DNA from: RYN-111 sp046723735
GTDB taxonomy: Bacteria > Actinomycetota > Actinomycetes > Mycobacteriales > SCTD01
NCBI GenBank assembly: GCA_046723735.1
Contig: JBKOVB010000010.1
Location: 1 to 10,048, forward strand
Direction of reading: 5' to 3'
Length of the DNA: 10,048 nt
Under the pieces are notes generated by a model. That model saw only the letters and a program-made list of their open reading frames with translations, searched no databases and had not been told where the DNA came from. Shown here piece after piece: positions 1 to 6,100 of the stretch; the stretch's first letter is position 1; each line of letters begins with the position of its first letter. Made by a program: the position numbers and the translations under genes.

Positions 1-1
1 G

Positions 2-970
2 TCCTTCGGCCTGCGGGCCGGGCTGCCGGCGACCCTGCTGGCCCGCGGCTTCCGCACCGAGCAGGCCCGAGCGCTGTTCGCTGGTTGCGCCGCCCACCTC
101 TACCGGCCGCTGACCGGCCTGGCCTCCGCGTCGGTCGGCACGATGCTGATCGCAGCCGGGCACGCCTACGGCTGGCCGGTGGCGGAGGGTGGTTCGGCCG
201 CGATCACCCGGGCGCTCGCGAGCCTGCTGGAGTCGCTCGGGGGCACCGTCGTCACCGGTACGACGATCACCAACCTCGACGAGCTCCCACGCGCGCGGGT
301 CACCCTCTTCGACACCAGCCCGACGGCGTTCGCGGAGATCGCCGGCGACCGGCTGCCGGCGCGGCAGGCCCGTGGCTTCAGACGGTGGAGGTACGGCCCG
401 GCCGCCTTCAAGCTCGACGTCGCCGTGAGAGGCGGCGTGCCGTGGACGGCGGAGGCCGCGCGTCGGGCCGGAACCGTGCACCTCGGCGGCACCGCGGGCG
501 AGGTCGCGCGGGCCGAGGCGGACGTGGCTCGGGGACGGATGCCGGACCGGCCGTTCGTGCTCGTCGGTCAGCAACACCTGGCGGATCCGACCCGGTCGGT
601 CGGCGACGTCCACCCGCTGTGGCTCTACGCCCACGTGCCGCATGGCCACCGCGAGGACGTCACCGAGCAGGTCCTCGCCCAGGTGGAGCGGTTCGCGCCC
701 GGCTTCCGCGACCGCATCGTGGCCTCGCACACTATGACGCCGGCCGACTACGAGGCCTACAACGCCAACTACGTCGGGGGAGACATCGCCACCGGGCGCA
801 ACGACCTCGTCCAGCTTGTGGCGCGTCCGCGGCTCGGCGCGGACCCTTACGCCACAGGCATGCCCGGGGTGTTCCTGTGCTCCGCCGCGACGCCGCCCGG
901 AGCCGGCGTGCACGGCATGTGCGGCTACCACGCGGCGCGCAGCGCGCTCGACTGGCTGGGCGCCGGCTGA
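2..970 (+). CDS. FAD-dependent oxidoreductase, phytoene desaturase-like (5' end outside window)
   Basis: The frame is open from base 2 to a TGA at 968-970, giving about 322 visible residues. The N-terminal part, where this family has its GxGxxG dinucleotide-binding motif, lies before the window. The ATG at 143 is internal: the residues before it (for example AHLYRPLTG) read smoothly into it. Visible features are WPVAEGGSAAITRALASLL, which resembles the substrate/FAD segment of the CrtI/PYROXD2-like family, and a C-terminal FAD-contact segment running from GVFLCSAATPPGAGVHGM to AARSALDWL. The family carries out FAD-linked desaturation or oxidation of lipophilic substrates. The substrate here cannot be read from the sequence, and a carotenoid role is not implied because no carotenoid genes are visible. 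It converges on a small minus-strand reading frame only 4 bp away. Confidence 0.85.
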   Translation, partial: SFGLRAGLPATLLARGFRTEQARALFAGCAAHLYRPLTGLASASVGTMLIAAGHAYGWPVAEGGSAAITRALASLLESLGGTVVTGTTITNLDELPRARVTLFDTSPTAFAEIAGDRLPARQARGFRRWRYGPAAFKLDVAVRGGVPWTAEAARRAGTVHLGGTAGEVARAEADVARGRMPDRPFVLVGQQHLADPTRSVGDVHPLWLYAHVPHGHREDVTEQVLAQVERFAPGFRDRIVASHTMTPADYEAYNANYVGGDIATGRNDLVQLVARPRLGADPYATGMPGVFLCSAATPPGAGVHGMCGYHAARSALDWLGAG

Positions 971-980
971 GCTCTCAGCC
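965..980. terminator. Palindrome at convergent stop codons, possible bidirectional terminator
   Basis: The 16 bases GGCTGAGCTCTCAGCC have perfect 7-bp arms around a 2-base centre, so a real hairpin would have about 6 bp of stem and a 4-base loop. The stop codon of the oxidoreductase (TGA, 968-970) and that of the opposing small frame (read from 977-975) sit symmetrically in the two arms. There is no T-tract, which is common for actinobacterial terminators. Part of the symmetry follows automatically from facing TGA codons, so the call is tentative. Confidence 0.35.
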
Positions 981-1127
981 CAGGGGTGCGGCCTCGGGGT
1001 CGTTGGCGATGAGAAGGCTGGTCGCCGCCTCCAGCATGCGCGCCGGGAAGACGTGGCTGACGATCCGGAAGAACTGACCGTCCAGGGTGTCGTCCCACGT
1101 GGTCGGTACGGACTCGATGACCTTCAT
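975..1127 (-). CDS. Small protein of 50 residues, unknown function
   Basis: This is a short frame beginning MKVIESVPTTWDDT and ending in PEAAPLG. It is supported by a near-ideal Shine-Dalgarno, AAGGAG, 6 bases before the ATG (complement of 1134-1139), and by a clean stop that abuts the convergent oxidoreductase gene. The frame stays open upstream of the ATG, but that upstream protein is arginine- and proline-rich and unconvincing. The first 14 residues resemble, from memory, the VPTTWD(D/E)T stretch near the C-terminus of GH97 glycoside hydrolases, followed here by LDGQFFRIV. The frame could therefore be a gene remnant that kept or gained a ribosome binding site. No signal peptide or clear membrane helix is visible; the part from residue 29 (ARMLEAATSLLIA) could form an amphipathic helix. 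Confidence 0.55.
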   Translation of the reverse strand: MKVIESVPTTWDDTLDGQFFRIVSHVFPARMLEAATSLLIANDPEAAPLG

Positions 1128-1133
1128 GGCCGT

Positions 1134-1139
1134 CTCCTT
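1134..1139 (-). promoter_or_regulatory. Strong ribosome binding site of the 50-residue frame
   Basis: On the minus strand this reads AAGGAG, 6 bases (ACGGCC) before the ATG at 1127. It is the main argument that the small frame is translated and that translation begins at that ATG rather than further upstream. Confidence 0.6.
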
Positions 1140-1203
1140 GAGGGAGCCGCTGATAGGTCTGAGGCTGTTCCCGGGCCAAGGCATCGGACATGCGCAAGAC
1201 GGG

Positions 1204-1222
1204 CTGAATCGCCCTGATTCAG
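1204..1222. repeat. Inverted repeat upstream of the small frame, possible operator
   Basis: CTGAATC-GCCCT-GATTCAG is a perfect 7-bp inverted repeat with a 5-base spacer. It is noticeably more AT-rich than its surroundings and lies about 77 bases before the ATG of the 50-residue frame. Its size and place fit the binding site of a dimeric repressor, but no regulator gene is next to it in this window, so the role is inference. Confidence 0.35.
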
Positions 1223-1583
1223 GCGAGCCATCCGACTCGTGGTCCTTTTCGGTCATGGGGCAACCGAACGGCCAGGTGGGGCGTCGTCCGATCCGCCGCC
1301 CGGGTCGTGACGAGACGGAGCCCGACCCGGCACAGCCGCGGCGTCCTGTCCGGCCGGACCGTAGGCGTCGGCGAGTCACTGCCGCGCACCGGCGTATGTG
1401 GAACCGCTTTGTTTCCAGGCGCTAGCTCCGAGGCGAGCCAAGACCCGGCGGCCTCCTTGAGCTCGGCCGGTGCGTCAACGCCGGAGAAAGGGTCTGTGAC
1501 CACGGCCGAGGGTGTTTGCGCCCACGGCCGAAGATCGCCATGGGGAAAGACTATGGGCGGGACGCTGGGCGCGCCCCTCAAGT

Positions 1584-1604
1584 AGCCGGTCGCGGCAGCC
1601 GGCT
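1584..1604. terminator. Weak candidate terminator after the chorismate-lyase-like gene
   Basis: AGCCGG and CCGGCT form a 6-bp GC-rich inverted repeat with a 9-base loop, about 80 bases beyond the stop codon of the leftward chorismate-lyase-like gene. No T-tract follows on the minus strand. A GC-rich region yields such repeats by chance, so support is weak. Confidence 0.2.
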
Positions 1605-1684
1605 GGGCGCGAATAGGCAACGTTCCCGAGCTTCGTCGGCTACTGGAGTGTGTTGGTGACGATGGTCGGCGCTCGACTCAGGTA

Positions 1685-2236
1685 TCAGCACATGGTCAAG
1701 GGGAACCATTCGGTGACCAGCGCGAATGGCTGGTCGTGACGGAACCGGTAGGTGCGGGTCAGCCCGTCGGTGCTGAGACCGCGATCGACGGCCCAACGCG
1801 GCAGGCGGGCACGTCCCCACCAGAGCAATTCTCGCGATGTCCGAACGTCGCAAGCCTCCAGCGCGGCACCGAGCCCCCCTTTCGTGGCGCGCAGCCGGCC
1901 GATGAAGTCGGCGGGTAACAGATCACGACGAAAGAAGGTGCGCGCACAGAACAAGGGCTGCCTACCAACGGAGGCCACGGCGACGACGCGGCGGACGATC
2001 GTAGGGGATTGGTCGTCTACCTGCAGAAAGCGCGCGCCCAGGCGCCCCACAGGGCGGACGCGTTGGTGAATGACGTCGACGTCGACGGGTTCGCCGACGA
2101 GCCGCTCGATGTGTCGGGTGACCGTGCCCTCCAGGCAGAGCAGCTCACGCTGCGCCGCCGTCAGGGCGTGCCAGTCTCCGTCCCGGACCGTCCTGGGTCG
2201 TTGGTCTTGGGCCCGAAACCCGTTGGTGCTGCTCAC
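1685..2236 (-). CDS. Chorismate lyase-like protein (UbiC/DUF98 superfamily)
   Basis: The product has 183 residues. The family pattern is visible in order: LTAAQRELLCLEGTVTRHIE (residues 25-44), SPTIVRRVV (77-85), QPLFCARTFF with RDLLP (93-108), SRELLWWG (134-141) and a terminal ALVTEWFP (172-179), with Glu176 at the position of the conserved acid in the ITExFP-like ending. Family members remove pyruvate from chorismate to give 4-hydroxybenzoate, as UbiC does for ubiquinone and Rv2949c does for phenolic glycolipids in M. tuberculosis. Actinobacteria generally use menaquinone, so a ubiquinone role is unlikely. The start is the GTG at 2236, chosen as the longest frame; its ribosome binding site is weak, and the GTG at residue 17 is an alternative. 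Leu107 is encoded by the rare codon TTA, and codon use is less GC-biased than in the genes to the right. The superfamily is fairly sure, the exact reaction is not. Confidence 0.7.
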   Translation of the reverse strand: MSSTNGFRAQDQRPRTVRDGDWHALTAAQRELLCLEGTVTRHIERLVGEPVDVDVIHQRVRPVGRLGARFLQVDDQSPTIVRRVVAVASVGRQPLFCARTFFRRDLLPADFIGRLRATKGGLGAALEACDVRTSRELLWWGRARLPRWAVDRGLSTDGLTRTYRFRHDQPFALVTEWFPLTMC

Positions 2237-2610
2237 AGCCCGACTCTGGCATCCCTAGCCCTCGTTCACTCGGTCGGGACCGCAGCCCGGCGTGGTCGTC
2301 CCCATCCCGGCCGATCTCGCAGGCGCGGGTGGCCTCGATCGGGACCGACGTCGCCGGCGCCAGCAGCCCCACGCCGCGCGTGCAGCCCCGTCGCGGCCGG
2401 GAGCCCGCGCAGGTCATTGCGGCGACGAGGCCGGCGCACCCAGCAGCGCCAGCCGGGCGAGCAGCGCACGAATCGGGGATCGATCACCGCGCTCGACCGG
2501 CCGCTCCGATCGCCGCGACGTAGACGTGCAGGTCGGTCCCGCGTTCGCAGACCGCCACCGGCATCGCCAAACCCCTCCTGACGGCCGGTCCGGGTCGGTA
2601 CGTTCGGGTC
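2237..2610. other. 374-base spacer between divergent genes
   Basis: This lies between the divergent starts of the chorismate-lyase-like gene and the ligase gene, so promoters for both should be here. I could not identify convincing -35/-10 boxes. It contains the 26-codon minus-strand frame listed separately. The other frames show no recognisable domain. No repeats or tRNA were found. Confidence 0.5.
2484..2564 (-). CDS. Tiny reading frame of 26 residues, possible leader peptide or gene remnant
   Basis: The frame starts at an ATG at 2564 and encodes MPVAVCERGTDLHVYV followed by an Ala/Gly/Arg-rich tail. A full-strength AGGAGG (complement of 2574-2579) lies 9 bases before the ATG, better than the ribosome binding site of either flanking gene. 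It is transcribed away from the ligase gene, 46 bases from it, toward the chorismate-lyase-like gene. It could be a translated leader, a real microprotein, or the surviving start of a gene broken by a frameshift. The downstream frames were checked by eye and give no recognisable continuation. Confidence 0.3.
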   Translation of the reverse strand: MPVAVCERGTDLHVYVAAIGAAGRAR

Positions 2611-3750
2611 GTGGGCCGCATGAAGATCGAGTTCAACGCGTCCCCCCGCTCGAGCCTCGGGATCGAGTGGGAGCTGCAGCTCGTCTCGACCACGTCCCGC
2701 GAGCTCGTCTGCGAGGCCACCTCGGTGCTGGGCGAGCTCGCTCCCGACGCCGAGCACCCCAAGGCCAAGCACGAGCTGCTCGAGTCGACGATCGAGGTCA
2801 TCACGGGCGTCTGCACGACGGTCGGCGAGGCATGCGCCGACCTCGCCGGCACGGTGGACGAGCTGCGACCGCTGGTGGCGCGCCGGGGCGCCGCGATGGC
2901 CTGCTCGGGCACCCATCCCATCAGCCACTGGATCACGCAGTCCGTCAGCCCGAACCAGCGCTACCACCACCTCGTCGACGACCTGCAGTGGCTGGCTCGC
3001 CGGCTGTCCATCTTCGGCGTGCACGTGCACGTCGGCGTGCGCTCCGCCGACAAGGCCATCCCCATCCTCAACGCGGTGTCGTCGTACCTGCCGCACTTCC
3101 TCGCGCTGTCGGCGTCCTCGCCGTACTGGCACGGGTTCGACACCGGGCTCGCCTCCGCTCGCTCGAAGGTCTTCGAGAACCTGCCGACGGCAGGGCTGCC
3201 CTACCAGCTGCCCGACTGGCCCGCGTTCGAGTCGTACATGCAGACGCTGCTCGACACCGGCGCCATCCGCTCCATCAAGGACGTCTGGTGGGACATCCGC
3301 CCCCACCCGGACTTCGGCACCGTCGAGCTGCGGATCTGCGACGGGCTGCCCTCGCTGTTCGAGGTGGGGGCCGTCGCGGCGCTGATGCAGTGCCTGGTGG
3401 ACACCTTCGACCGGGAGATCGACAAGGGCTACACGCTGCCCGTGCCGAAGGGCTGGGTCCTGCGCGAGAACAAGTGGCGCGCTGCGCGATGGGGCCTGCA
3501 GGCGCAGATCATCCGGGAGGACGAGTCGACCGCACCGGTGCGGGAGGCGCTGCTGGAGCTCGCGCACGACCTGCGCCCGGCAGCGAACCGGCTCGGGTGC
3601 ACCGAGGAGCTCGGGCGCATCCCGCAGATCGTCGAGCTGGGAGGCTCGACGCAGCGCCAGCGTGCGGTCGCCGCGACCTCGGACGGTGACCTGACCACCG
3701 TCGTGGACAGCCTGGTGGCGGAGTTCGCCACCGGACGGCCGCAGGCATGA
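2611..3750 (+). CDS. Carboxylate-amine ligase, YbdK-type (glutamate-cysteine ligase family 2)
   Basis: The product has 379 residues, close to the usual length of about 370. It is an ATP-dependent ligase of the GCS2 family, which joins a carboxylate (classically the gamma-carboxyl of glutamate) to an amine. Family signatures seen are LGIEWELQLV (residues 16-25, with the metal-binding Glu pair), GTHP (100-103), GVHVHVGV (136-143) and VWWDIRPHPDFGTVELRICD (225-244). E. coli YbdK has only weak glutamate-cysteine ligase activity, so the true substrate here is open; EgtA-like or other amide synthesis cannot be excluded. The GTG at 2611 and the ATG at 2620 (MKIEFN) are both possible starts, and neither has a good ribosome binding site. 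The stop overlaps the next gene as ATGA, indicating a translationally coupled pair with the amidohydrolase. Confidence 0.88.
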   Translation: MGRMKIEFNASPRSSLGIEWELQLVSTTSRELVCEATSVLGELAPDAEHPKAKHELLESTIEVITGVCTTVGEACADLAGTVDELRPLVARRGAAMACSGTHPISHWITQSVSPNQRYHHLVDDLQWLARRLSIFGVHVHVGVRSADKAIPILNAVSSYLPHFLALSASSPYWHGFDTGLASARSKVFENLPTAGLPYQLPDWPAFESYMQTLLDTGAIRSIKDVWWDIRPHPDFGTVELRICDGLPSLFEVGAVAALMQCLVDTFDREIDKGYTLPVPKGWVLRENKWRAARWGLQAQIIREDESTAPVREALLELAHDLRPAANRLGCTEELGRIPQIVELGGSTQRQRAVAATSDGDLTTVVDSLVAEFATGRPQA

Positions 3751-4931
3751 CCGGGCGCGCCGAGGTCGACGCGTGGCTGGCGGCGCACGGGCCGGAGCTG
3801 GTCGAGGTACGCCGGGCCCTGCACCGCCGTCCCGAGCTCGGCCGCCAGGAGCACGCGACGACGGCCCTGCTGGTCGAGCGGCTGACCGCAGCGGGGCTGG
3901 CACCCGTCGTGCTCTCGACGGGGACCGGGGTGGTCTGCGACGTCGGCTCCGGCGAGCCCCTCGTGGTGCTGCGGGCCGACATCGACGCCTTGCCCGTCGA
4001 CGACGTCAAGCACGTGCCCTACCGCTCCGAGGTGCCCGGGGTGTGCCACGCCTGCGGCCACGACGTCCACACCGCCGTGGTCCTCGGTGTCGGGCTGGCC
4101 CTGGCCGAGCGGCCACTGGCGGGCACGGTGCGCCTCGTGTTCCAGCCGGCCGAGGAGCTGATGCCGGGCGGTGCGCTGGACGTGCTCGCCGAGGGCTGGC
4201 TCCAGGGTGCACGCGCGGTGCTCGGCCTGCACTGCGACCCGGCGCTGGAAGTTGGTTTCGTCGGTCTCAAGCAAGGCCCGCTCACGGCGGCGGCCGACAA
4301 CCTCGCGGTGGGGCTGACCGGTCCGGGCGGGCACACCTCCCGCCCGCAGAACACGGTCGACCTGGTCCACGCGCTGTCGTCGGTGGCGACGGGGCTGCCC
4401 GATGCCCTGTCGCGACTGGTCGACCCGCGGGCAGGGCTGTGCCTGGTGTGGGGGCAGGTGCACGCCGGCGCCTCCCACAACGCGATCCCGCGGGAGGGCC
4501 GGCTGGCCGGGACGGTGCGCGTGCTCGACTCTGTCACCTGGCAGCGCACACCCGAGCTGGTGGAGCGGCTGGTCCACGAGCTGGTGGCGCCCTACGGAGC
4601 GAAGGCGACGGTGACCTACGAACGCGGCGTGCCACCCGTCGTCAACGACCCACAGGTGATCGGGCTGCTGACCCGGGCAACGGTGGCGACGCTGGGACCG
4701 GCCGCCGTTGTGCCTGCTGTCCAGTCGCTCGGCGGCGAGGACTTCGCGTGGTACCTCGACCACGTGCCTGGCGCGATGGCACGCCTGGGGGTGCGGGGGC
4801 CGGGCAGCGTCGCGCCGGTGGACCTGCACCAGCCGGCGTTCGACGCCGACGAGCGGGCCATCGGGATCGGTGTGCGGCTGCTCGTGGAGGCTGCTCTCGC
4901 AGGGCTGTCGGAGGCGATCGCCCCGGCCTGA
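3747..4931 (+). CDS. M20D-family amidohydrolase / metallopeptidase
   Basis: The product has 394 residues, typical for the IAA-amino-acid/hippurate hydrolase (HipO/AmhX-like) group. These cytoplasmic di-metal enzymes split the amide bond of N-acyl amino acids or related conjugates. Visible motifs are RALHRRPELG (residues 23-32), RADIDALP (76-83), CHACGHDVHT (100-109, with the Cys103 and His105 ligands), QPAEE (133-137, with the catalytic and ligand glutamates), GLHCDP (160-165), GPGGHTSRP in the dimerisation domain, SLGGEDFAWYL, and a late LHQPAFD carrying the last ligand His. All expected metal residues are present, so it should be active. The ATG overlaps the stop of the ligase gene by 4 bp. 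A ligase and an amide hydrolase made together suggests turnover or editing of one conjugate, but that is inference. Confidence 0.9.
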   Translation: MTGRAEVDAWLAAHGPELVEVRRALHRRPELGRQEHATTALLVERLTAAGLAPVVLSTGTGVVCDVGSGEPLVVLRADIDALPVDDVKHVPYRSEVPGVCHACGHDVHTAVVLGVGLALAERPLAGTVRLVFQPAEELMPGGALDVLAEGWLQGARAVLGLHCDPALEVGFVGLKQGPLTAAADNLAVGLTGPGGHTSRPQNTVDLVHALSSVATGLPDALSRLVDPRAGLCLVWGQVHAGASHNAIPREGRLAGTVRVLDSVTWQRTPELVERLVHELVAPYGAKATVTYERGVPPVVNDPQVIGLLTRATVATLGPAAVVPAVQSLGGEDFAWYLDHVPGAMARLGVRGPGSVAPVDLHQPAFDADERAIGIGVRLLVEAALAGLSEAIAPA

Positions 4932-4960
4932 CCTGCGAGCTGGCCTGCGCCGTCAGCCGG
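4923..4960. terminator. Imperfect hairpin spanning convergent stop codons, possible bidirectional terminator
   Basis: CCGGCCTGAC (4923-4932) pairs with GTCAGCCGG (4952-4960) over 9 bp with one bulged C and a 19-base loop. It covers the stop of the amidohydrolase (4929-4931) and the stop of the opposing dehydrogenase (4955-4953). The genes are 21 bp apart and must both end here. There is no T-tract. The facing TGA codons contribute 3 of the pairs automatically. Confidence 0.4.
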
Positions 4961-5657
4961 AGATCATGGCCCCGTCGACCGTGAGGGTCGCGCCGGACAC
5001 CGTCTTTGCGGCGTCGGAGGCGAGGTACGCGACCGCCTCGGCGATGTCCTCGGGCGAGCTCTGGCCCGGCGGGAGGATGTTCATGTTCCGCTCGATGAGC
5101 CGGTTGTTGACGTTCTCGGGGAAGTCGTGGGCGACGCCCACGACGAGCGGGGTGTCCACCTGGCCCGGCGCCACGCAGTTGACCCGGACGCCGCGCCGCG
5201 CGAACTCCAGCGCCAGCGACTTCGTCAGCATGACGACGCCTGCCTTGGAGGCGCAGTACGCCGCGGAGTAGGCCTGCCCGCGCACCCCCGCGACGCTCGC
5301 GATGTTGACGATGTTGCCCTTGCGCTCCACCAGCCCGGGCATCGCGGCCTGGCAGATGACGAACGTGGCCGTGAGGTTGACCGCGATCTGGCGGTTCCAC
5401 TCCTCGAGCGTCACGTCCGCGAGGTGCTGCAGGCGTGCCACGCCCGCGACGTTCAGCACCACGTCGAAGGGCCCGTGCTCGAGCACGGCGGCCCGTGCGG
5501 CGTCGGAGTCGGTCACGTCGAGCTTCAGCAGCCCAGGCCCCTCGGCGATGTCGAAGGCCACGAGGTCCGCGCCCTCGGCACGGAACAGCGCCGCCGTCGC
5601 TTTGCCGATGCCGCTCGCGGCGCCGGTCAGGAAGACTCGCTTGCCGTCGAACCTCAT
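4953..5657 (-). CDS. Short-chain dehydrogenase/reductase, last gene of the steroid ring operon
   Basis: The product has 234 residues and is a classical SDR. It shows the cofactor loop TGAASGIG (residues 11-18), Asp36 at the end of the second strand (which favours NAD over NADP), LDV at 46-48, NVAG at 69-72, and a complete catalytic set Asn94, Ser121, Tyr134, Lys138 (YCASK). It should oxidise an alcohol or reduce a ketone. Its ATG overlaps the stop of the NTF2-like gene as ATGA, so it is part of the operon that opens steroid rings C and D. It differs clearly from IpdF, the other SDR in the operon, and has no assigned step. M. tuberculosis also has two SDR genes (Rv3548c, Rv3549c) beside echA20, but I cannot establish orthology. 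A stereospecific hydroxysteroid or hydroxyacyl-CoA dehydrogenase role is plausible. Confidence 0.88.
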   Translation of the reverse strand: MRFDGKRVFLTGAASGIGKATAALFRAEGADLVAFDIAEGPGLLKLDVTDSDAARAAVLEHGPFDVVLNVAGVARLQHLADVTLEEWNRQIAVNLTATFVICQAAMPGLVERKGNIVNIASVAGVRGQAYSAAYCASKAGVVMLTKSLALEFARRGVRVNCVAPGQVDTPLVVGVAHDFPENVNNRLIERNMNILPPGQSSPEDIAEAVAYLASDAAKTVSGATLTVDGAMISG

Positions 5658-6100
5658 GGCTGTCCCGTCATGTGCATGCTGAGATCTCCTGACTGGTCGA
5701 GGAAGAACTGTCGGGCGGCGAACCGCCAGGTGCCGTCGTCGCAGGCGAAGGTGTCGCGGTACCGGCCCCCGGCGATGACCTCCACGCGCCCCTCGCCGAG
5801 CTGCTGGGCGACCAGGTAGCTGGTGCGGGCGGTCGCCATGTCGCCGTCGACGTGGATCACGGGGACGGACAGCATGTGTCGCGTGCGGGGGAGCCCGTCG
5901 TACAGCTTGACGAGGTGCGTGAAGAAGTTCGTGGTCTCCGTGGCGCCACGGCAGATGTGCTGCCCGTCCGGGCCAAGCAGCACGGCCTCGCTGAACAGGC
6001 TCCCCAGCCCCTCCAGGTCACCGGCGTCCAACCGCTCGCAGTACGTGGCGAGCAGGTTGCGGACGGCCTCGTACGGCGGCAGGTGCGGCTCCCCCGTCAC
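5654..6100 (-). CDS. NTF2/SnoaL-like fold protein inside the steroid ring operon
   Basis: The product has 148 residues. The start is the GTG at 6100, which overlaps the echA20 stop as GTGA and has GAGGA about 9 bases upstream; the longer open frame runs through echA20 and is rejected. The pattern is that of the SnoaL_4/NTF2-like family: a first helix with YCERLDAGDLEGLGSLF (residues 20-36), RTRHML and the strand HVDGDMATARTSYLV in the middle, and GGRYRDTFACDDGTWRFAAR then GDLSMHM near the end. The fold forms a conical pocket used by ketosteroid isomerases, polyketide cyclases, dehydratases and some hydrolases. An isomerase or dehydratase acting on a steroid-derived CoA ester is an attractive guess from the operon context, but no catalytic residues can be assigned with confidence. 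Confidence 0.82.
   Translation of the reverse strand: MTGEPHLPPYEAVRNLLATYCERLDAGDLEGLGSLFSEAVLLGPDGQHICRGATETTNFFTHLVKLYDGLPRTRHMLSVPVIHVDGDMATARTSYLVAQQLGEGRVEVIAGGRYRDTFACDDGTWRFAARQFFLDQSGDLSMHMTGQP

Larger units (their letters stand above)
1128..1684. other. 557-base stretch without a convincing gene
   Basis: Apart from the ribosome binding site and the inverted repeats listed separately, no gene is recognisable between the 50-residue frame and the chorismate-lyase-like gene. Several open frames of 90-130 codons exist on both strands, but their translations are rich in Arg/Pro/Ser/Thr, show no family motif and have no good ribosome binding site. No tRNA-like cloverleaf, direct-repeat array or transposase fragment was seen. 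The stretch probably holds the promoter of the 50-residue frame and the end of the transcript arriving from the right. Confidence 0.5.

Noticed and set aside
143..145. ATG as the start of the first oxidoreductase
   Set aside because: The frame is open and protein-like all the way to base 2, and the family's N-terminal nucleotide-binding domain would be missing.
1567..1576. Perfect 10-base palindrome GGGCGCGCCC
   Set aside because: Expected by chance in such GC-rich DNA; no gene start, loop or repeat partner gives it a role.
1219..1620. Minus-strand frame of 133 codons in the gap
   Set aside because: No good ribosome binding site, Pro/Arg/Thr-rich translation, no recognisable family.
2266..3903. 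Minus-strand open frame of 545 codons opposite the ligase
   Set aside because: Composition is Arg/Val/Asp/Leu-rich without any motif. The opposite strand carries the YbdK signatures.
3429..4829. Long minus-strand open frame of 466 codons opposite the ligase and amidohydrolase
   Set aside because: It is an antisense shadow of two genes with clear family motifs. Its translation is His/Arg/Gln/Val-rich without domains, as expected from GC-rich third positions.
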